Positions 52,579 to 61,244 of a stretch of DNA of 64,000 nt are shown here, piece by piece. The notes under the pieces are model-generated. The model had not been told where the DNA came from. It did no database searches and was given only the letters and a program-made list of their open reading frames with translations. Within the stretch, counting starts at the first letter, position 1. Every line of letters starts with the position of its first letter. The position numbers and the translations under genes were made by a program. This stretch comes from Adhaeribacter soli (GTDB taxonomy: Bacteria > Bacteroidota > Bacteroidia > Cytophagales > Hymenobacteraceae): assembly GCF_008727925.1 (NCBI RefSeq), contig NZ_VTWT01000012.1:62001-126000 (forward strand), in the 5' to 3' direction.

Positions 52579-53337
52579 TTACGGATGTTGGGCTAAGTAT
52601 TTGGCCAATATGCGGTTAAACTCCTCGGGATGCTCCATCATGGGGGCGTGTCCGCATTTATCGATGAAATGCAGTTCGGAATTTTTAAGCAGGCGGTTAA
52701 ACTCGTGGCCGACCATTGGCGGGGTAATGGTATCGTTTAACCCCCAAACCAGCAGCGTTGGCTTATCGATCTTGGTAATATCCTTTGCCATGTTGTGGCG
52801 CTGAGCTGATTTGGCAATGGAAATGATCCGGAGGCACTTGGAGTTGCTGTTCGTAATATCGAAAACCTCGTCTACCAGTTCTTTGGTGGCTACATTCGGG
52901 TCGTAAAAGGTGTGCTTGGTACGCTCTTCCACAAAGCCGTAATTACCCCGTTTCGGAAAGGTGCCGCCCATGGAATCTTCGAACAAACCGGAGCTGCCGG
53001 TAAGCACCAGCCGCTTTACCATTTCCGGATTTTTCAGCGTATACACCAACCCCACGTGGCCACCCAGCGAATTTCCGAGCAAGGTCAGGTTTTTAAGGTT
53101 CTTAAACGCTACGAAATCTTCGATAAAATTGCAGAGCCCGGAAACGCCGGCCTTTATAAGCGGCATCTCATAGATAGGCATGAGCGGAATAACCACCCGG
53201 TATTTATCGGAAAAGCCATCGACGACGCCCTGCCAGTTGCTTAACGCCCCAAACAAACCGTGTAAAAGCAATAAAACTTCGCCGCTGCCTTCGTCTATAA
53301 ATTGATATTCGCCTTCCTGTTTAACCGTGAGTTCCAT
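52579..53337 (-). CDS. Alpha/beta hydrolase
   Basis: A 252-residue alpha/beta hydrolase with oxyanion loop LLLHGLFGALSNW near residue 24, nucleophile Ser in LLGNSLGGHVG near 90 (a GNSLGG elbow), acid Asp in 'VWGLNDTITP' near 200 and His in 'DKCGHAPMMEHPEEFN' near 230. The triad is complete, so it should be an active esterase or C-C hydrolase; the substrate cannot be told from sequence. It stands alone between the CBS gene and the amidotransferase gene. Confidence 0.9.
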   Translation of the reverse strand: MELTVKQEGEYQFIDEGSGEVLLLLHGLFGALSNWQGVVDGFSDKYRVVIPLMPIYEMPLIKAGVSGLCNFIEDFVAFKNLKNLTLLGNSLGGHVGLVYTLKNPEMVKRLVLTGSSGLFEDSMGGTFPKRGNYGFVEERTKHTFYDPNVATKELVDEVFDITNSNSKCLRIISIAKSAQRHNMAKDITKIDKPTLLVWGLNDTITPPMVGHEFNRLLKNSELHFIDKCGHAPMMEHPEEFNRILAKYLAQHP

Positions 53338-53373
53338 CTCAAAAAAAATCTAATGCTGCCGGAAAATATACTG

Positions 53374-53943
53374 CTAACCGACAATTTTTGCAATACTAAG
53401 CCAATTTCGGAGTATATCCAAACCGTAGGTGGTAAGCAAAGCCTCCGGGTGAAACTGCACCGCCCAAACCGGATGTTCCACGTGGCAAAAAGCCATTAAT
53501 TCTCCTTGTTTTGTTTGGGCCAGTGGCTTCAGGGTTTCGGGCAGTTCTGTAAGCAATAACGAATGATACCGCGTAACCGGCATATTTCCGGGTAAATTTT
53601 GAAACAGCGATTCGTTTAAGCAGCTTATTTCCGAAATTTTGCCGTGCATGGGCTTAGTGGCTTTCTGAAGTTTCGCCCCGTAAAATTCGCCCAAGGCCTG
53701 GTGCCCTAAGCAAATTCCTAATATCGGCAGTTTGTTGTGGTAGTGTTGAATTACTTCCATCAGCACGCCGGCCTCCTTTGGTTTCCCCGGTCCCGGCGAA
53801 AGAATTATTCCTTCGAACTGGTGCTTTTGAATTTCAGCTAAGGGAACATCGTTGCGCAATACCAGCACTTCCTGCCCTAATTGTTGAAAATAGTCGCGGA
53901 GGTTGTAGGTGAAAGAATCGAAGTTATCGAGGAGGAGCAGCAA
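53374..53943 (-). CDS. Glutamine amidotransferase, TrpG/PabA type
   Basis: The glutaminase subunit of anthranilate synthase or aminodeoxychorismate synthase. The 189 residues carry LLLLDNFDSFTYNL at the start, nucleophile Cys78 in GICLGHQALGE and the His-Glu pair in AVQFHPEALLT. I use TTG 53943 because the family begins exactly there; the ATG at 54015 would add 24 residues from repeat-like sequence (CAAATCTCCAAATC words). No trpE or pabB is nearby, so the choice between tryptophan and folate synthesis is open; lone PabA-type subunits often serve both. Confidence 0.88.
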   Translation of the reverse strand: MLLLLDNFDSFTYNLRDYFQQLGQEVLVLRNDVPLAEIQKHQFEGIILSPGPGKPKEAGVLMEVIQHYHNKLPILGICLGHQALGEFYGAKLQKATKPMHGKISEISCLNESLFQNLPGNMPVTRYHSLLLTELPETLKPLAQTKQGELMAFCHVEHPVWAVQFHPEALLTTYGLDILRNWLSIAKIVG

Positions 53944-54069
53944 GGTTTGATTTGGAGATTTGGGAATGTGAAGATTAATAGCGTAAGGTTTAAACCCTAT
54001 GCTACTGTGGAACAATTATTTGCATGTAAAACCTCAAACAACCCTTTCTTACGTTTAATAGAGAAACCT

Positions 54070-54729
54070 CTACCTCGCAATTTTGTAATTTAAATTCAAC
54101 GTTAATAAGGCCGAACTATACCTGTTTTCAACCTTAAAAGGCTCCATCTTCGGAAAAGTATTCGAAATACCCTGGTAATACTTGATCATAGGCGTAACCT
54201 GGAATTTATCATTTTCAAAAACCTTATAGCCTGCACCAACAATACCACCAAAAATGAAATCTGCAGTTGTATGGGTTAAATCAGTTGGAACACCTATTTT
54301 GCACCCGCTTATCGGTTTCGGATAATCGCGAAATGCTTTTACATTGTAACCGCCAAAAACTCCGATGGATGTCAGAAATTTATTTGAATTACCTAAATGA
54401 AAATTTACGGTGAGTGGAATAATCAAGTAATCTCTTTTGACTGTCATCTCTTTTCTAATGCCATCTGTATATTGATAGCATTCAGGCGTTGGTTCTTTAT
54501 CTCCTTGCCTTAAATAATGAAAGCCGACAGTTGCTGAAACGCTTTGATTGAAATAATAAGTAGTATTCAATCCGCTATAATAGGTATCTCTCCTGTTTTC
54601 AAAATCGAAGGCGCTATACTTATTACTAGTTGATGAAATCACCCCGGTTTCGATACCAAAAGAAAAGTGCTGTGCATTTAAAATGGTGGAAATGAATAGT
54701 AAGAATAGCAGGCTAAGTGTATTTTTCAT
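54070..54729 (-). CDS. Outer-membrane beta-barrel protein
   Basis: A 219-residue protein with a signal peptide (KNTLSLLFLLFISTILNAQ) and eight-strand barrel features: alternating residues in 'FSFGIETGVISSTSNKYSAF', 'YYSGLNTTYYFNQSVSATVG', 'FHLGNSNKFLTSIGVFGGYN' and a last strand 'SALLTLNLNYKI'. It resembles the OmpW/PorT-like small barrels of Bacteroidota. It is more AT-rich than its surroundings, which may mean separate origin. Start ATG 54729 is preferred over 54738. Function unknown. Confidence 0.8.
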   Translation of the reverse strand: MKNTLSLLFLLFISTILNAQHFSFGIETGVISSTSNKYSAFDFENRRDTYYSGLNTTYYFNQSVSATVGFHYLRQGDKEPTPECYQYTDGIRKEMTVKRDYLIIPLTVNFHLGNSNKFLTSIGVFGGYNVKAFRDYPKPISGCKIGVPTDLTHTTADFIFGGIVGAGYKVFENDKFQVTPMIKYYQGISNTFPKMEPFKVENRYSSALLTLNLNYKIAR

Positions 54730-54783
54730 AAGTATCATTTACAAAATATTCAAAAATCACCTGATTGCTGCAATGCTATTCCC

Positions 54784-55302
54784 TTAAAACAACCCCTTCA
54801 AAACACTTAGCAAAGTCTTGGCAAACGGTAGGGCAAGACCAATTAAATCCAGTGCAAGCGGCGTAGCTTTTACTACGTACGGATAAATTACGGAAGTCTG
54901 GGAAGCGTTTTCGGCAATACTTACGCCGGCCATCTGGGAAACGTGCAGCAGCAAACCGATGGCCATACACCATTTCAAAGCACCGATTCCGGCACCCAAA
55001 ACGTTATCGAACAAGCCCAGCGGGGTAAGGCCGATTACTTTTTTAAGCGCAATGCCTACCATTCTTACGCCCAAAATGATCAGGGCAAATACTACCAGGA
55101 ACGTAAGCAAAGGCAGCAAGCCGAACACATCGCCGATAAAACTTTTCATTACCGGAATGGCCGCGTTCAGGAGTTTCAAGCCGCCCAAAACGCCGATAAT
55201 TAAGGCCAAAAGAGAAACAATTTCCAGCAGCAGTCCTTTGCGAAAGCCCATAAAAGCGCCATACGCAAGCGGTATTGCCAGAAACCAGTCAAATGTTGTC
55301 AC
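54784..55302 (-). CDS. CvpA-family membrane protein
   Basis: A 172-residue protein with four hydrophobic segments (about 5-22, 27-52, 62-83, 102-125) and the family words 'FDWFLAIPLAYGAFMGFRKG' and 'LGLFDNVLGAGIGALKW'. CvpA in E. coli is needed for colicin V secretion and for envelope stress tolerance; the general function is unresolved. The start is GTG 55302. A hairpin separates it from the YqeY gene upstream. Confidence 0.88.
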   Translation of the reverse strand: MTTFDWFLAIPLAYGAFMGFRKGLLLEIVSLLALIIGVLGGLKLLNAAIPVMKSFIGDVFGLLPLLTFLVVFALIILGVRMVGIALKKVIGLTPLGLFDNVLGAGIGALKWCMAIGLLLHVSQMAGVSIAENASQTSVIYPYVVKATPLALDLIGLALPFAKTLLSVLKGLF

Positions 55303-55318
55303 GTCAAGAAGAATGTAA

Positions 55319-55354
55319 TAAACCTCACAGGTTTTTGAAACCTGTGAGGTTTTG
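55319..55354 (-). terminator. Hairpin AACCTCACAGGTTT between yqeY and cvpA-type genes
   Basis: A perfect 14-base stem (55321-55334 with 55338-55351) and a 3-base loop, with T-runs on both sides. It can end the YqeY transcript. The same AACCTCACAGGTTT word is a very common dispersed hairpin in Bacteroidota as far as I recall, so it may also be a repeat. Confidence 0.75.
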
Positions 55355-55367
55355 ATTAATTAATAAA

Positions 55368-55829
55368 TTAAGCGTCGGTGTTGTTTAAAAGGGCGTTCAC
55401 CGCGTTTGAGATCGCTTTTCCGTCGGCTTGGCCGGCCAGCTCGCGCGCGGCCACGCCCATTACTTTCCCCAGATCCGAAGGCCCTAAAGCACCTACCCGG
55501 TTTATGATCTCGAGCAGTTTAATGCGAAGGTCGCCTTCATCGAGCTGGGCCGGCAGGTATTCTTCGATCACCGCAAGCTCAGCCAGTTCAACTTCTTCCA
55601 GGTCGGAACGGTATTGTTTTTTATACACTTCTGCCGATTCGCGGCGCTGCTTGGCGGCTTTATTCAGTAATTTCAGTTCCTGATCGGGTGTCAGGGCTTC
55701 GGCCGCGCCTTTTTCGGTTTCGGCCAGCATGATCTGGCTTTTTATGCTCCGCAAGGCCTGCAGGCGCACTTTATCTTTCGCCAGCATCGCTTGCTTAATG
55801 TCGGCTTCAATTCTCTCTTTTAAGCTCAT
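55368..55829 (-). CDS. GatB/YqeY-domain protein
   Basis: A 153-residue protein with the YqeY pattern: 'LKERIEADIKQAMLAKDKVRLQALRSI', 'KQRRESAEVYK', 'EELAVIEEYLPAQLDEGDL' and 'LGKVMGVAARELAGQADGKAI'. The domain is shared with the tail of GatB and probably binds tRNA, but the free protein has no settled role. Family length is complete. Confidence 0.92.
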   Translation of the reverse strand: MSLKERIEADIKQAMLAKDKVRLQALRSIKSQIMLAETEKGAAEALTPDQELKLLNKAAKQRRESAEVYKKQYRSDLEEVELAELAVIEEYLPAQLDEGDLRIKLLEIINRVGALGPSDLGKVMGVAARELAGQADGKAISNAVNALLNNTDA

Positions 55830-56024
55830 AGTTTTTATAATTTGGGAATTTGAAGATTCGGAAACTTGAGAATGAATCTATTTCCGAATCTCAGATCATT
55901 TAAATCTAACAATTTAACAGTTCAGCCATGAAACCATTTAAGTACTTTTCCGGCCGAAACTGCTACCATTTCGGCAAGTACGGAGAAAGCCGTGAAAGAT
56001 ATAAAGAAAAAAGGCCGTAATTTT

Positions 56025-56119
56025 GAATTCGATATTTCGACTGTTCGATTTTCGATTATTCGACTATCTTCAAATTTGTTTTCGTATTAAAAAATCGAAC
56101 AATCGAATATCGAACATTC
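56025..56119. repeat. AT-rich foldback ATCGAATATCGAAC before pdxJ
   Basis: Arms 56025-56055 and 56089-56119 (ATTCGATATTTCGA... against ...ATCGAATATCGAAC) surround about 33 bases. It lies 14 bases before ATG 56134, so its stem could cover the start region. A half-copy sits at 27868-27905 upstream of era. The rest of the gap 55830-56024 has short AT words and no gene. Confidence 0.7.
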
Positions 56120-56133
56120 CAACCTACGAATTC

Positions 56134-56865
56134 ATGGCTAAACTGAGCGTAAATATAAACAAAATTGCCACCATCCGGAACGCCCGCGGCGGCAACAACC
56201 CCGACCTGATAAAAGTAGCCCTCGATTGCGAACGGTTCGGCGCTCAGGGCATAACCGTGCACCCGCGTCCTGACGAACGCCACATCCGCTACCAAGACGT
56301 ACTGGATCTGAAAAATGTGGTAACGACCGAGTTCAACATTGAAGGTAACCCAACCCCGGATTTCCTGGAACTGGTAAAAAAAGTAAAGCCCGAACAGGTA
56401 ACCTTAGTGCCCGATGCGCCCGACGCCATTACCTCCAACGCCGGCTGGGACACCGTAAAACACCAGGCTTTCCTGAAACTCACTATCAAAGAACTTAAGG
56501 ACTTGGGCATGCGTGTTTCCATATTCGTAGATCCGTTGGCTGAAATGGTGGAAGCCGCCAAAGAAACCGGTACCGACCGCATTGAACTTTACACTGAAGC
56601 CTACGCCAAAAACTACCACCAGAACCGCGAAGCCGCCATTGCACCCTATAAATCGGTAGCCATGCTGGCCCAAAAACTAGGCCTTGGCTTAAACGCCGGC
56701 CACGACCTGGACCTGGACAACTTGAAATACCTGCACCAGAATTTACCCGGCCTGCTGGAAGTTTCGATTGGGCACGCTTTGATCTGTGATGCGCTTTATT
56801 ATGGTTTGGAAAATACCATTCAGCTTTATTTGCGGCAGCTTGACCCCACCCCTACCCTCCCCTAA
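56134..56865 (+). CDS. pdxJ: Pyridoxine 5'-phosphate synthase
   Basis: PdxJ joins 1-deoxyxylulose-5-phosphate and 3-amino-2-oxopropyl phosphate to make pyridoxine phosphate (vitamin B6). The 243-residue TIM barrel has [17 protein letters not shown] at the start, '[14 protein letters not shown]', '[18 protein letters not shown]', and '[15 protein letters not shown]'. The start is ATG 56134; in-frame codons further upstream only read the repeat. The last seven residues (DPTPTLP) and the stop come from a foldback arm that begins at 56842, so the original C-terminus was cut or replaced. Confidence 0.95.
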   Translation: MAKLSVNINKIATIRNARGGNNPDLIKVALDCERFGAQGITVHPRPDERHIRYQDVLDLKNVVTTEFNIEGNPTPDFLELVKKVKPEQVTLVPDAPDAITSNAGWDTVKHQAFLKLTIKELKDLGMRVSIFVDPLAEMVEAAKETGTDRIELYTEAYAKNYHQNREAAIAPYKSVAMLAQKLGLGLNAGHDLDLDNLKYLHQNLPGLLEVSIGHALICDALYYGLENTIQLYLRQLDPTPTLP

Positions 56866-57013
56866 TTCAGGGGAGGGAGTCTTTTACTGAAATTTCAGAG
56901 ACTCTGTTTTAAAATCACAAATTGCCAAGTTCAAGCAAAGATTGCTTCAAAATTAAAAAACCTGCTAACCGAGTCCTCCTCCCCTGTTTTTAGGGGAGGG
57001 CCGGGGTGGGGTC
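56842..57013. repeat. Foldback repeat, family CCCTCCCC, overlapping pdxJ
   Basis: Arms 56842-56881 and 56973-57013 (GACCCCACCCC...CCCTCCCCTAA against its complement) are about 40 bases each around a 91-base spacer. The left arm encodes the end of PdxJ; the right arm ends 4 bases before ATG 57018 of mnmH. Same family as 22815-22991. Confidence 0.9.
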
Positions 57014-57017
57014 CAAT

Positions 57018-58061
57018 ATGCCGATCAATAGAATTCCTATTTCCGAAGTTCTTTCTTTAAAAGAACACCTGCCGCTGCTCGATATCCGTTCGCCGAAAGA
57101 GTTTGCGGCCGGCCATATTCCGGGCGCCTTAAGTTTTCCGCTTTTTTCCGACGAAGAACGCCACCAGATCGGCACGGCTTACAAACAGATTTCGCAGGAA
57201 AAAGCGGTGCTGATGGGACTGGATTTTTTCGGGCCGAACATGAGCGCTATGGTAAAGCAGGCAAAAAAGCTGGCGCCGGGAAAAGAAGTGCTGCTACATT
57301 GCTGGCGCGGGGGCATGCGGAGCCAAAGCGTAGCCTGGCTTCTGGACCTGGCCGGTTTCAAGGTGCATCTGCTCGATTTCGGGTATAAAAGCTACCGCCA
57401 TTATGCACTGGAACAATTCGGAAAGAAATACCGCTTGCTTTTAATTGGCGGGGCAACCGGCAGCGGCAAAACCGAAATCCTGACTGAACTTATTAAGCTG
57501 AACGAACCGGTGATCGATCTGGAAAAACTAGCCAACCACAAAGGCTCGGCTTTCGGCACCATCGGTATGCCCCCGCAGGGAACCATCGAGCAATTCGAAA
57601 ACGACCTGGCTCTGGAATTAGCTGCTTTAAACGTAAGCAAAACTACCTGGCTCGAAGACGAAAGCATCAGTATTGGAAAAGTGAACGTTCCCAAGCCATT
57701 CCACGAACAGATGCGCGCCGCCCCGGTCTTAAAACTGGAGATTCCGCGGGAAGTCCGGGTAAAGAAACTGGCGGAAGAATATTGTAAAGTTAAAAAAGAG
57801 GTTCTGTCTGGTTCCATCACTAAAATCCAGAAACGTCTGGGTGGCCTGTCTACCAAAGAAGCCTTAGCTGCCATCGAAGCCGGCGATATGGAAAAGATGG
57901 TGGAGATTGCGTTGGTTTACTACGACAAAGCTTACCAGTTCGAGCTCGACCACAAAGAAAACATTCAGATCATAAACGTACCGCTTGAAACAACCAATGC
58001 TGCTGAAAATGCGGAAATACTGCTGAACGTTGCGAAGAAAAATGGTATGCTTTTGAGGTAA
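57018..58061 (+). CDS. mnmH: tRNA 2-selenouridine synthase
   Basis: MnmH (SelU) replaces sulfur by selenium at wobble uridine 34 of some tRNAs using selenophosphate. The 347-residue protein has an N-terminal rhodanese domain with active Cys95 in LLHCWRGGMRSQS and a C-terminal P-loop domain with GGATGSGKTEIL near residue 147. ATG 57018 is used; four codons upstream (from 57006) are also open but lie in the repeat. Together with selD next door it provides a complete selenium-to-tRNA route. Confidence 0.93.
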   Translation: MPINRIPISEVLSLKEHLPLLDIRSPKEFAAGHIPGALSFPLFSDEERHQIGTAYKQISQEKAVLMGLDFFGPNMSAMVKQAKKLAPGKEVLLHCWRGGMRSQSVAWLLDLAGFKVHLLDFGYKSYRHYALEQFGKKYRLLLIGGATGSGKTEILTELIKLNEPVIDLEKLANHKGSAFGTIGMPPQGTIEQFENDLALELAALNVSKTTWLEDESISIGKVNVPKPFHEQMRAAPVLKLEIPREVRVKKLAEEYCKVKKEVLSGSITKIQKRLGGLSTKEALAAIEAGDMEKMVEIALVYYDKAYQFELDHKENIQIINVPLETTNAAENAEILLNVAKKNGMLLR

Positions 58062-58072
58062 AAGACTGAATG

Positions 58073-58174
58073 CTGGTGCGAGCCTCCGGCTCGTACCTAT
58101 GCTACTTTTTTAAGAGCTAAACAAGGAATTAAAAGCTGAATTAAATAGATACGAGCCGGAGGCTCGCACCAGCA
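58073..58174. repeat. Foldback repeat, family GAGCCTCCGGCTC
   Basis: Arms 58073-58100 and 58147-58174 are 28-base inverted repeats with one mismatch around 46 bases; each arm is a hairpin (GAGCC TCC GGCTC). It sits in the 139-base gap between mnmH and selD and would fold in their joint mRNA. Confidence 0.9.
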
Positions 58175-58200
58175 AACACAAAAATTTTAAACTAGAATTC

Positions 58201-59253
58201 ATGTCAGATATAGAAATCTCCGAAATAAAACTTACTCAATACAGCCACGGCGCGGGCTGCGGCTGCAAAATCTCGCCGAAAATCCTCGACCAGATCCTGC
58301 ATTCCGCCATAGAAATCCCCAAAGATAAAAACCTGCTGGTTGGCAACGATTCGCGCGACGATGCGGCGGTTTACGACATCGGCAACGGACAAGCCATTAT
58401 CAGCACCACCGATTTTTTCATGCCGATTGTGGACGATGCCTTCGATTTCGGGCAGATCGCCTCGGCAAACGCCATTTCCGATGTGTATGCCATGGGCGGG
58501 AAACCGCTGATGGCGATTGCGGTTTTAGGTTGGCCGATCGACAAACTGGCGCCGGAAGTGGCAAAGCGTGTAATTGAAGGCAGCCGGCATTTGTGCCACC
58601 AGGCCGGTATTCCGCTGGCCGGCGGCCATTCCATCGATTCACCGGAGCCCATTTTTGGGTTGGCCGTTACCGGGATGGTGCAAATTGAAAACCTGAAACA
58701 GAACAACACGGCTACCGAAGGCTGTGAGCTTTACCTGACCAAACCGCTCGGTGTAGGCATTTTAACCACTGCGCAGAAAAAAGGCCTATTGCAACCGGAA
58801 CACGCCCAGATCGCGCCAAAGCAAATGATGCAGCTGAATAAAATCGGCGCGGAATTAGGCAAACTCAAGAGCGTAAAAGCCCTGACCGATGTAACCGGTT
58901 TCGGTTTACTGGGTCACTTAAGCGAAATGTGCGAAGGCAGCAACCTGAACGCCGAAATAGAATTCGGCAAAGTGCCGAAAATTGCCGAAGCCGAAGAATA
59001 TCGTTTGCAGAAAGCCATTCCCGGAGGTACCAACCGCAACTTCGACAGCTACGGCCATAAAGTCGGCCCGCTTACTGACGAACAGAAACATTACCTCTGT
59101 GATCCGCAAACTTCCGGCGGTTTACTGGTGGCCGTGCAGCCGGAAAACCGGGAAGAAGTTCAGGAAGTTTTTGCGAACTTTGGCCTGCAATTAGAAGCTT
59201 TCGGAAAACTGACCGCTGCTACCGGCGCAACCGAACGCATTCAAATAAAGTAA
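58201..59253 (+). CDS. selD: Selenide, water dikinase
   Basis: SelD makes selenophosphate from selenide and ATP. The 350-residue protein starts with [19 protein letters not shown], where Cys20 aligns with the catalytic Cys17 and Lys23 with Lys20 of the E. coli enzyme, so it is the Cys rather than the selenocysteine form. '[21 protein letters not shown]', '[12 protein letters not shown]' and '[13 protein letters not shown]' complete the family. With mnmH and without selA or selB in the window, selenium here likely goes to tRNA rather than selenoproteins. Confidence 0.95.
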   Translation: MSDIEISEIKLTQYSHGAGCGCKISPKILDQILHSAIEIPKDKNLLVGNDSRDDAAVYDIGNGQAIISTTDFFMPIVDDAFDFGQIASANAISDVYAMGGKPLMAIAVLGWPIDKLAPEVAKRVIEGSRHLCHQAGIPLAGGHSIDSPEPIFGLAVTGMVQIENLKQNNTATEGCELYLTKPLGVGILTTAQKKGLLQPEHAQIAPKQMMQLNKIGAELGKLKSVKALTDVTGFGLLGHLSEMCEGSNLNAEIEFGKVPKIAEAEEYRLQKAIPGGTNRNFDSYGHKVGPLTDEQKHYLCDPQTSGGLLVAVQPENREEVQEVFANFGLQLEAFGKLTAATGATERIQIK

Positions 59254-59260
59254 CCCTATT

Positions 59261-60046
59261 ATGAATCTACACTTCCGCACCCTCGGCGAAGGCCGCCCTT
59301 TCGTAATTCTGCACGGCCTTTTCGGCACTTCCGATAACTGGCAAACGCTGGGCCGCCGCTTTTCCGAAACGCACAAAGTTTACCTCGCAGACATGCGCAA
59401 CCACGGCCGCACCGAACACAGCGCCGCGTTCGATTACCAGCTCATGGCCGACGACATAAAAGAATTTGTGGAAAGCGAAAACCTGCAGGACCCGATCATC
59501 ATGGGCCACAGCATGGGCGGCAAAGCGGCGATGCAATTCGCGCTGCAAAACCCGGAGCTGCTTTCGGAGTTGATCGTAGTAGACATTGCGCCAAAATCTT
59601 ACCCGCCGCACCACGACGAAATCATTGCCGGCCTGAAAGCCATTGACCTGGCCAGCCTGAAAAGCCGGAACGAGGCCGACGAACAATTGAAAGCTTACGT
59701 GCCGGAAGCCGATACGCGTTTGTTCCTGCTTAAGAACCTGTACCGCAAAGAAGACAACACCTTCGCCTGGCGCGCAAACCTGCAGGCCGTAGAAGAAAAC
59801 ATCGACAAGCTCACCAACAACATTCAACTGGCTTCTTCCTTCCCGAAACCGACCCTGTTTATTCGCGGCGGCCGGTCCCGGTACATTAAACCCGAAGACA
59901 CTGCCACCATCAAGGAATACTTTCCGGCCGCCAGAATAGAAACCATCGAAGAAGCCGGCCACTGGGTACACGCCGAAGCCCCGGAGAAGTTCTACGACAT
60001 TGTAATGAATTTTCTGAAGCAGGTTTTAGACACAAGTATCAGGTAG
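59261..60046 (+). CDS. Alpha/beta hydrolase (YbfF-like esterase)
   Basis: A 261-residue alpha/beta hydrolase with FVILHGLFGTSDNW near residue 18, nucleophile Ser in IMGHSMGGKAAM near 88, and His in 'EEAGHWVHAEAPEKF' near 235. The opening and elbow match the YbfF acyl-CoA/esterase group. It follows selD by 7 bases and is probably co-transcribed, though no selenium role is expected. The last codons (LDTSIR) and stop lie in a repeat of the AGACACAAG family (60024-60059), so the end of the protein is repeat-derived. Confidence 0.9.
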   Translation: MNLHFRTLGEGRPFVILHGLFGTSDNWQTLGRRFSETHKVYLADMRNHGRTEHSAAFDYQLMADDIKEFVESENLQDPIIMGHSMGGKAAMQFALQNPELLSELIVVDIAPKSYPPHHDEIIAGLKAIDLASLKSRNEADEQLKAYVPEADTRLFLLKNLYRKEDNTFAWRANLQAVEENIDKLTNNIQLASSFPKPTLFIRGGRSRYIKPEDTATIKEYFPAARIETIEEAGHWVHAEAPEKFYDIVMNFLKQVLDTSIR

Positions 60047-60059
60047 CAAGACACAAGAC
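60024..60059. repeat. Solo arm of the AGACACAAG family in the end of the hydrolase gene
   Basis: TTTTAGACACAAGTATCA and AAGACACAAGAC recur here in the orientation opposite to 26906-26941. The core matches the arms around the four-helix-bundle gene. The hydrolase stop TAG is inside it. Confidence 0.75.
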
Positions 60060-60103
60060 TTTTTTAGCATAGAATGATAACTTTTTAGGTACAAAATGAA
60101 AAA

Positions 60104-60190
60104 GCTCTTCCGGATTTGCAACCCTACAACACAAAAAAGCTCTTTCGGATTTGTAATCCGGAAGTTTTGAGTTGCGGATTTGTAATCCGC
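60104..60190. repeat. Repeat of the CGGATTTG family
   Basis: 60139-60190 matches the left arm of the element at 12999 in 47 of 52 positions, with the two inner hairpins; a truncated copy (GCTCTTCCGGATTTGCA) precedes it at 60104-60120. A degenerate right arm may run to about 60297. A separate small foldback (60355-60372 with 60397-60414, two mismatches in 18) of the GTCATTC family lies nearer the next gene. No gene in 60047-60475. Confidence 0.85.
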
Positions 60191-60475
60191 CTGGCACTAA
60201 AGCTGGCTATAAAACACTAAACTATTCGGCTTAAAAGTCGGTTTGCAAATCTTTCTAACACTTGCTACGGGATTTAAAACCCTAAAGAGCAGTGCTGAAA
60301 ACAGTAGTGTTTTGTGTAAAGGTCCTTTAAAATAAAATACCCCTACACTACCTATCATTCAGGAAGAATCTTGTGAATTCTGTGCTTCGAAGTCAGAAGA
60401 TTCTTTCAGAATGACAATTAAAGTTACCTCTTTTATTACCTATCTAATGCTTTTTAAACTTTAACCTTCCTTCTC

Positions 60476-61189
60476 TTGAACAAAGGCACTCTCTACCTCA
60501 TTCCCACGGTTTTAGCCGAAGACACAGCCAAGGAGGTCATTCCGCCTCAGGTTATCAATTGCGTAGCCGGCCTCGATTATTTCCTGGTAGAAAATGCGCG
60601 CACGGCCCGCCGGTTCGTGAAAACCATTTCGCCGGAAAAAGTGATCGAGCAGCTGCAGTTTACGGTGGTAGATAAAGACACTCCGGCGGCAGAAGTAAAG
60701 AAAGCCCTGCAACCTATTTTAGAAGGAAGAAACGGGGGCGTCATTTCCGAAGCAGGTTGTCCAGGAATTGCCGATCCAGGGGCGGAACTGGCCAAATATG
60801 CGCATCAGTTCGGGATAAAAGTGGTGCCTTTGGTGGGGCCTTCGGCTATTTTGCTGGCGCTGATGGGTTCAGGTTTTAACGGACAGAGTTTTGCCTTTCA
60901 CGGTTATATTCCCATCGATAAAAAGCAGCGCTTTCAGGCCATCAGGAATTTAGAAGCGGAAATGCTGAAACGCGACCAGACCCAGATCTTCATGGAAACC
61001 CCTTACCGCAACAACCAGCTTCTTTCCGATTTAATGAGCACGTTAAGCCCGGGAACAAGATTGTGCATAGCCGCCAACATTACCGCGCCGGACGAATTGC
61101 TGCAAACCAAAACCGTAGCCGAATGGAAACAAAAACTGCCCGACCTGCACAAAATCCCAACGGTTTTTCTGATCTACAAAGGCATTTAA
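60476..61189 (+). CDS. SAM-dependent methyltransferase, tetrapyrrole methylase/RsmI-like
   Basis: A 237-residue protein of the tetrapyrrole methylase fold. It has GTLYLIPTVLAED at the start, 'GGVISEAGCPGIADPGAELAKYA' (the RsmI-like SAM loop), 'VPLVGPSAILLALMGSGFNGQ' and 'IFMETPYRNNQLLSDLM'. This matches RsmI-like methyltransferases but is shorter, so the substrate may be rRNA C1402 or another target. The start is TTG 60476; no ATG is in reach. No classic promoter is evident. Confidence 0.87.
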   Translation: MNKGTLYLIPTVLAEDTAKEVIPPQVINCVAGLDYFLVENARTARRFVKTISPEKVIEQLQFTVVDKDTPAAEVKKALQPILEGRNGGVISEAGCPGIADPGAELAKYAHQFGIKVVPLVGPSAILLALMGSGFNGQSFAFHGYIPIDKKQRFQAIRNLEAEMLKRDQTQIFMETPYRNNQLLSDLMSTLSPGTRLCIAANITAPDELLQTKTVAEWKQKLPDLHKIPTVFLIYKGI

Positions 61190-61244
61190 AACGATAGGAT
61201 TTCGGGCTTGAAAAGTACTGGTTTGCCTTTATTTGACCTGCTTT

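Noticed and set aside
56023-56133. Longer PdxJ start at 56023
   Set aside because: The extra 37 residues read through an AT-rich foldback repeat; the family begins at MAKLSVNIN.
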